Source: Verrucomicrobiota bacterium (lineage in GTDB: Bacteria > Verrucomicrobiota > Verrucomicrobiia > Limisphaerales > UBA11358). Taken from it: a DNA stretch of 9,082 nucleotides. This document shows, piece by piece, positions 5,456 through 9,082 of this stretch. The notes under the pieces are model-generated. The model saw only the letters and a list, made by a program, of their open reading frames with translations. It made no database searches and was not told where the DNA came from. The stretch spans positions 1 through 9,082 of the forward strand of contig JAJPKI010000280.1 of the NCBI GenBank assembly GCA_021323835.1, written 5' to 3'. The translations under genes and the position numbers were made by a program. The stretch's first letter is position 1, and each line of letters opens with the position of its first letter.

Positions 5456-8400
5456 TTATTTCGGCGAGACAATTTTTTGAAATTCCGGCAAATCGCGGAT
5501 GCTGTCGAAGCGCGCATCCAGGCGATTGGTGGCGGCGAGGTCGCGGGCGTTCGGGTCGGCCTTGAGACGTTTAGCATTCAAATCCATCGCCGTTTTCAAT
5601 TCGTCGAGCGACGCATTGGTTTCACCGCGGACTACTTCGATGGCGGCGAGGTCGTAATGCGCTTCGGGCTGCTTTGGGTCAATGGCGGCTAACTTCTTGA
5701 GCGCGGTTTCCAATTTTTCCATGTCGCCCACGCGACTGTAAAATTGCGCGAGACCGGCAATTTGATTGTAATTGATGGCCGAGTTGGTCAACGCTTTGTT
5801 CAAAGTTTCGGTGGCGCGTTGCGTGTCCTGCATTTCAAAATAAGCGCTGCCGAGCGCCAATAAATTCTGGACGTCTTCGGGATGCTCACGCGCCTTGACT
5901 TCCATTTGCTGGACGTCACCGAGAATTTTTTCGCGCGCGCCGTATTGTTTTTTAATTTCCATGACCTGATTGATGATGTCGTCCATTTGCGTGTTGTAAG
6001 GGTCAAGCTTCTTGCACGTTTGCGCAACAAGCAGGGCATCGTCAAAACGGTTGAATTGATAAAGGAAATTCACGTAACGCACGACCGTTTCCGGGCTATA
6101 AGGACAAAACGCGAAAGATTGTTTAAACGCATAATCGGCTTCTTTGTAAAGCTGGCTGATTTCCATGTCCGTCTTCGGGCGATAAATCATGTATTCATCC
6201 GAGACGTGCGTCATTTCGGTGGGCAAGAGCAGTCGCAAACGCCACGCATACATGCCGGCCTGCGAATCGCGCAATTTGGAAAACGCTTTTTGCGCGTCGT
6301 CGTCGCGGAGGAATTTCAAGTCGCCTTTAAAATTGCTGTAATCGTGATTGAGATAAACTTTTTGAACGAAGTTGGTGCAAATCTCACCTACGCTCGTGGT
6401 GTCGGTGATGACATTGGTCCCGATGGTCCGCTCGCAGTATTTGTTCCAGAATTCGTGGTCGCGTTTGAGCACGTCTTCCGGCAACGATTGCAACGGTTGG
6501 CGATTGATTTTCATGATGATGCCGTAGGGCGTTTCATACGGATACATCCATTCGAGTGGGAAACTTTCTTCGACGTAAAATTCATTTGTCGGATTTTTGT
6601 CGAAAATAACTTTGCACAACAGGCCGTTAATCATCATTACCGCGACCTGGCCGGAAACACTGACGCGCCCCGCATCGTCCACGTGAACATCCTCGCCGGG
6701 TTGCAACCGGCCGAGTTGCTGGCGGCGCGCGACGTCTTCAGTGTAATCGCGAAATGCTTTTTCGGAATCTTCCGGCGACGGAATATAAATTTCCGCCGGC
6801 GGATAAACGCCTTCGGCGCGGCGCTTGGCCTCTACTTTTGCGCCAAACTTTGTCAGCGGCTGGTCAAGTGATTTATCAAGCAAACCGGAAAGGCCTTCAA
6901 CGATTGAACTGCCGGAATTTCCTTTGCCGCAATCCGGGTCGTTGACGGTCATGACGACATTGTTGCGATTGCCAAGACCGGCAGTGCAGGCAACAAAACG
7001 GAAGAACCGGCTGAAAAACGGCGGGTCAATTTGCGCGCTGCGATAGTATTGCGAACGCAAATAATCCAAATACGTGCCGTCGGCCAGCGCGTTTTGTGTG
7101 ATGAGATACACGTCGCGCCGGTCGAAATTCGGGTCCATCGGCTTGCACGACGCAGGCACGAAACTTTCGCAGAAAATCATGTAAGTGGGATTGAAACGCC
7201 CTGGGTCGGTGCCGCCGAAAAGAATCGTGTTCCGGTCCATTTCGGGGTAAGTCAATTTTCCTTTGACTGGGTCTTTGAGCATTTGCTCGCGTAATTTCGG
7301 GTCGTAACTGAATTTTCCATCCGGCCCTTCAAAGGGCGGCGTGAACATATCGTGCCCGAACCAAAAACCGAACCAGTGATTGCGCTCTTCACCTTTGGCC
7401 CAGTGCGAGAGGCCGGAGTAAAGCGGCGTCAGCGTGAACAATGCGAGCGTGATGGCCAGCGGCGCGCGATTTTTGTAAGCGAACACGCTGCCGATAAAAG
7501 CGAAAACCGCCAGCACAAGAATCAATGCTCCGATAACCGGCGAACTGTATTGGTGCGGCGCAAAAATTCGCGGCAGCGCGCCGAAGACCTGGCCGACGCC
7601 AAATCCATCGCGCAAGAAAAACGCAAAGATAATGGAAAAAAGCAAAAACGCCGCCGCTACGGCGCCAAACATGAGCAAATAAAAATTGTCATCCGGCGTC
7701 GTTGCAGCCGACGAATTGGATTTGATTTTCAAAAACAATTGTGCCGCCAACGCTGCCATCACGAATGCCACGGCCATTGATAAAAAGAGCAGTAAAATAT
7801 ATTTGTAAGGCAACAACCCCGCGCCGCCGTAAAAGGTCATGCTCACGCTGTCATAGAGCAGCGTCATGGCCGGAATAATTGTCACCGCACCGAGCGTCAA
7901 AGCCATCGGACGAAAATTTTTGTAATGCGTCGCCATGTAGGCGGACATCAACGCCAGTCCGTAGCCAATCATGATGGCGACGATGCCGTGCGACGCGGTG
8001 AAGAAGACTTTGTTTTCTTCCGCCGATTGCCGGTCGGGCGTTGTGTTCATCACAATCGTCAAAAGAATTCCGACGCAGAGATAAATTGCCGAGAGACCGA
8101 TGATCCAGCCGCGCTCGCGTTTCTGCATTTTGAAAATGAACAAGAAGGGCAGCAGCGCCACGAACAAAAATACCCAGCTATACGAACCGGAAAGGCCATT
8201 GATGAGCAAACCGAGTTGCTGAAAAAAGCGGCCGTATTCGCCAAGAGGATTTACCGGATGCGCGCTTTCGTATTGGCCACGTGTGAACGCATGGAAAAAT
8301 CCTTCGACCGTGCGCGGATAACCCCATTGCATCGGCGGAACGGTCATGCCAGAAATCGGTTCGTAAAAATAAAATCCTGCGCCAAGAATCCAGCAAAGTC

Positions 8401-9082
8401 CGGCCAGCAAAACACCCGCCCATTCCGTGCCAAGCGATTTTGTTTTCATGCTCAACCAAAAACAAACTGCAATTGAAGTCAATCCGACAACGTGGAAAAT
8501 CGCTTTGAACATCGGATCCAAACTGTCGTAAGCTCCAAGTTTGCCCGCTGCTGACGCAAATACGACGAGGATGTAAATGATGCTGTTGCCGAGCATTAAA
8601 TCGCGACCGAGGCGCGTATTGGCCAGCGCGATGGTTGCTTCAATTCCCATTGCCGCCACGAGCATCGTCTGGTGAATCGTAAAACACAGCCCGAAGAAAA
8701 ACATTGCGACGTAAAGATAACGCCTTTGTTGCGGCGCATAAATCCAGCGCATCAAGCACGCCGCCACAAGCATCAGCCATGGCACGTCGAAAACGGAAAT
8801 ACGGTTGATGACCACCGATTCCTTCCACATAAAATCATCAAAGCCCAAAAGCAATCCCGCCGTGACACCGCACACGATGCAAATGGCATTTTCCCAATTG
8901 CGATTGAGCGTGTTGTTCAAATCCTGGATGCCTTCAATCAACATGCTGCTGCCGCGCGAAACCATCAGGCCGACGAGGCCGCAGGCGATTGCCGCCGCAA
9001 ATGATTCGCCCACTTCCACGCGCCACGTCACGCTGCCCCACGGCAACAGCGTCCAAAAATAAGAATAGATTGACCAAAACGG
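5456..9082 (-). CDS. DUF2723 family multi-spanning membrane protein with C-terminal TPR repeats (5' end outside window)
   Basis: The reading frame is open to the window edge (first in-window residues PFWSIYSYFWTLLPWGS), so the gene is partial. The TTG at 9046 is an internal leucine codon, not a start. In-window length is 1208 residues. About fifteen hydrophobic segments fill residues 25-555, beginning in the DUF2723 pattern (FWTLLPWGSVTWRVE, then LGFDDFMWKESVVINRISVFDVPW at 79-102). A large, probably extracytoplasmic domain follows at about 555-975, containing FGGTDPGRFNPTYMIFCES (622-640) and ITQNALADGTYLDYLRSQYY (661-680). The tail (about 980-1208) holds TPR-like helical pairs, for example 1069-1102, 1104-1134 and 1138-1169. 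DUF2723 proteins are thought to be GT-C-type glycosyltransferases related to protein O-mannosyltransferases, so envelope glycan or protein glycosylation is the likely job; this is family inference. The family's conserved N-terminal acidic/His-Pro segment would lie just beyond 9082. The gene precedes grpE by 110 bp on the same strand. Confidence 0.85.
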   Translation of the reverse strand, partial: PFWSIYSYFWTLLPWGSVTWRVEVGESFAAAIACGLVGLMVSRGSSMLIEGIQDLNNTLNRNWENAICIVCGVTAGLLLGFDDFMWKESVVINRISVFDVPWLMLVAACLMRWIYAPQQRRYLYVAMFFFGLCFTIHQTMLVAAMGIEATIALANTRLGRDLMLGNSIIYILVVFASAAGKLGAYDSLDPMFKAIFHVVGLTSIAVCFWLSMKTKSLGTEWAGVLLAGLCWILGAGFYFYEPISGMTVPPMQWGYPRTVEGFFHAFTRGQYESAHPVNPLGEYGRFFQQLGLLINGLSGSYSWVFLFVALLPFLFIFKMQKRERGWIIGLSAIYLCVGILLTIVMNTTPDRQSAEENKVFFTASHGIVAIMIGYGLALMSAYMATHYKNFRPMALTLGAVTIIPAMTLLYDSVSMTFYGGAGLLPYKYILLLFLSMAVAFVMAALAAQLFLKIKSNSSAATTPDDNFYLLMFGAVAAAFLLFSIIFAFFLRDGFGVGQVFGALPRIFAPHQYSSPVIGALILVLAVFAFIGSVFAYKNRAPLAITLALFTLTPLYSGLSHWAKGEERNHWFGFWFGHDMFTPPFEGPDGKFSYDPKLREQMLKDPVKGKLTYPEMDRNTILFGGTDPGRFNPTYMIFCESFVPASCKPMDPNFDRRDVYLITQNALADGTYLDYLRSQYYRSAQIDPPFFSRFFRFVACTAGLGNRNNVVMTVNDPDCGKGNSGSSIVEGLSGLLDKSLDQPLTKFGAKVEAKRRAEGVYPPAEIYIPSPEDSEKAFRDYTEDVARRQQLGRLQPGEDVHVDDAGRVSVSGQVAVMMINGLLCKVIFDKNPTNEFYVEESFPLEWMYPYETPYGIIMKINRQPLQSLPEDVLKRDHEFWNKYCERTIGTNVITDTTSVGEICTNFVQKVYLNHDYSNFKGDLKFLRDDDAQKAFSKLRDSQAGMYAWRLRLLLPTEMTHVSDEYMIYRPKTDMEISQLYKEADYAFKQSFAFCPYSPETVVRYVNFLYQFNRFDDALLVAQTCKKLDPYNTQMDDIINQVMEIKKQYGAREKILGDVQQMEVKAREHPEDVQNLLALGSAYFEMQDTQRATETLNKALTNSAINYNQIAGLAQFYSRVGDMEKLETALKKLAAIDPKQPEAHYDLAAIEVVRGETNASLDELKTAMDLNAKRLKADPNARDLAATNRLDARFDSIRDLPEFQKIVSPK

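Noticed and set aside
5882..6871. Plus-strand 329-residue open frame
   Set aside because: It is entirely antisense to the DUF2723 gene and has no recognisable domain. Its length follows from the codon bias of the opposite strand.
7925..8476. Plus-strand 183-residue open frame rich in Arg, His and Lys
   Set aside because: It is antisense to membrane helices of the DUF2723 protein; the composition is the mirror of hydrophobic codons.
9044..9046. TTG codon as start of the DUF2723 protein
   Set aside because: The frame stays open for twelve more codons to the window edge with family-like residues (YFWTLLPWGS), so the true start lies outside the window.
1..9082. CRISPR array, insertion sequence, tRNA or rRNA
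   Set aside because: No regularly spaced repeats, transposase-like frame, attachment site or tRNA-like cloverleaf sequence was seen on either strand.

Overview
The window is ordinary, gene-dense bacterial chromosome of about 50 % GC by eye. It holds eight protein-coding genes and no RNA gene, insertion sequence, phage gene or CRISPR array that I can see. The best guess for the host is a member of the Verrucomicrobiota (Pedosphaera/Limisphaerales-like). This rests on the very large DUF2723 membrane protein with a C-terminal TPR tail, the style of the DnaJ/GrpE proteins, the lack of clear Shine-Dalgarno sites, and TAA as the stop codon of all eight genes. It is an inference from protein style, not from a marker gene.

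Layout. Positions 8-868 (+) encode a PstS-like phosphate-binding lipoprotein. It converges on a zinc-dependent, YahK/CAD-type alcohol (aldehyde) dehydrogenase at 895-1941 (-). An 81-bp divergent intergenic region follows; it holds a fair promoter for the dehydrogenase and a perfect 18-bp inverted repeat over its -35 box. Next come a 71-residue basic protein of unknown function (2023-2238, +) and, 24 bp later, a DUF2585/UPF0314 integral membrane protein (2263-2850, +). That pair converges on rsmE, with a perfect 10-bp AT-rich hairpin over the rsmE stop codon.

The right two thirds (2877-9082) is read entirely on the minus strand. In transcription order it holds a giant DUF2723 membrane protein (5' end outside the window), a 110-bp gap with a palindrome-ended element and a likely promoter, then grpE, dnaJ and rsmE. 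GrpE is the nucleotide exchange factor and DnaJ the J-domain co-chaperone of DnaK; dnaK itself is not here. RsmE methylates U1498 of 16S rRNA and starts on the base directly after the dnaJ stop. This is a compact proteostasis/ribosome-maturation operon. The DUF2723 protein is probably a GT-C-like, polyprenyl-sugar-dependent glycosyltransferase of the cell envelope, but its chemistry is not proven by the sequence.

I found no convincing new defence or mobile system. The points most worth checking are the 49-bp palindrome-ended element before grpE, the 18-bp operator-like repeat, the unnamed small gene paired with the DUF2585 gene, and the architecture of the DUF2723-TPR protein.
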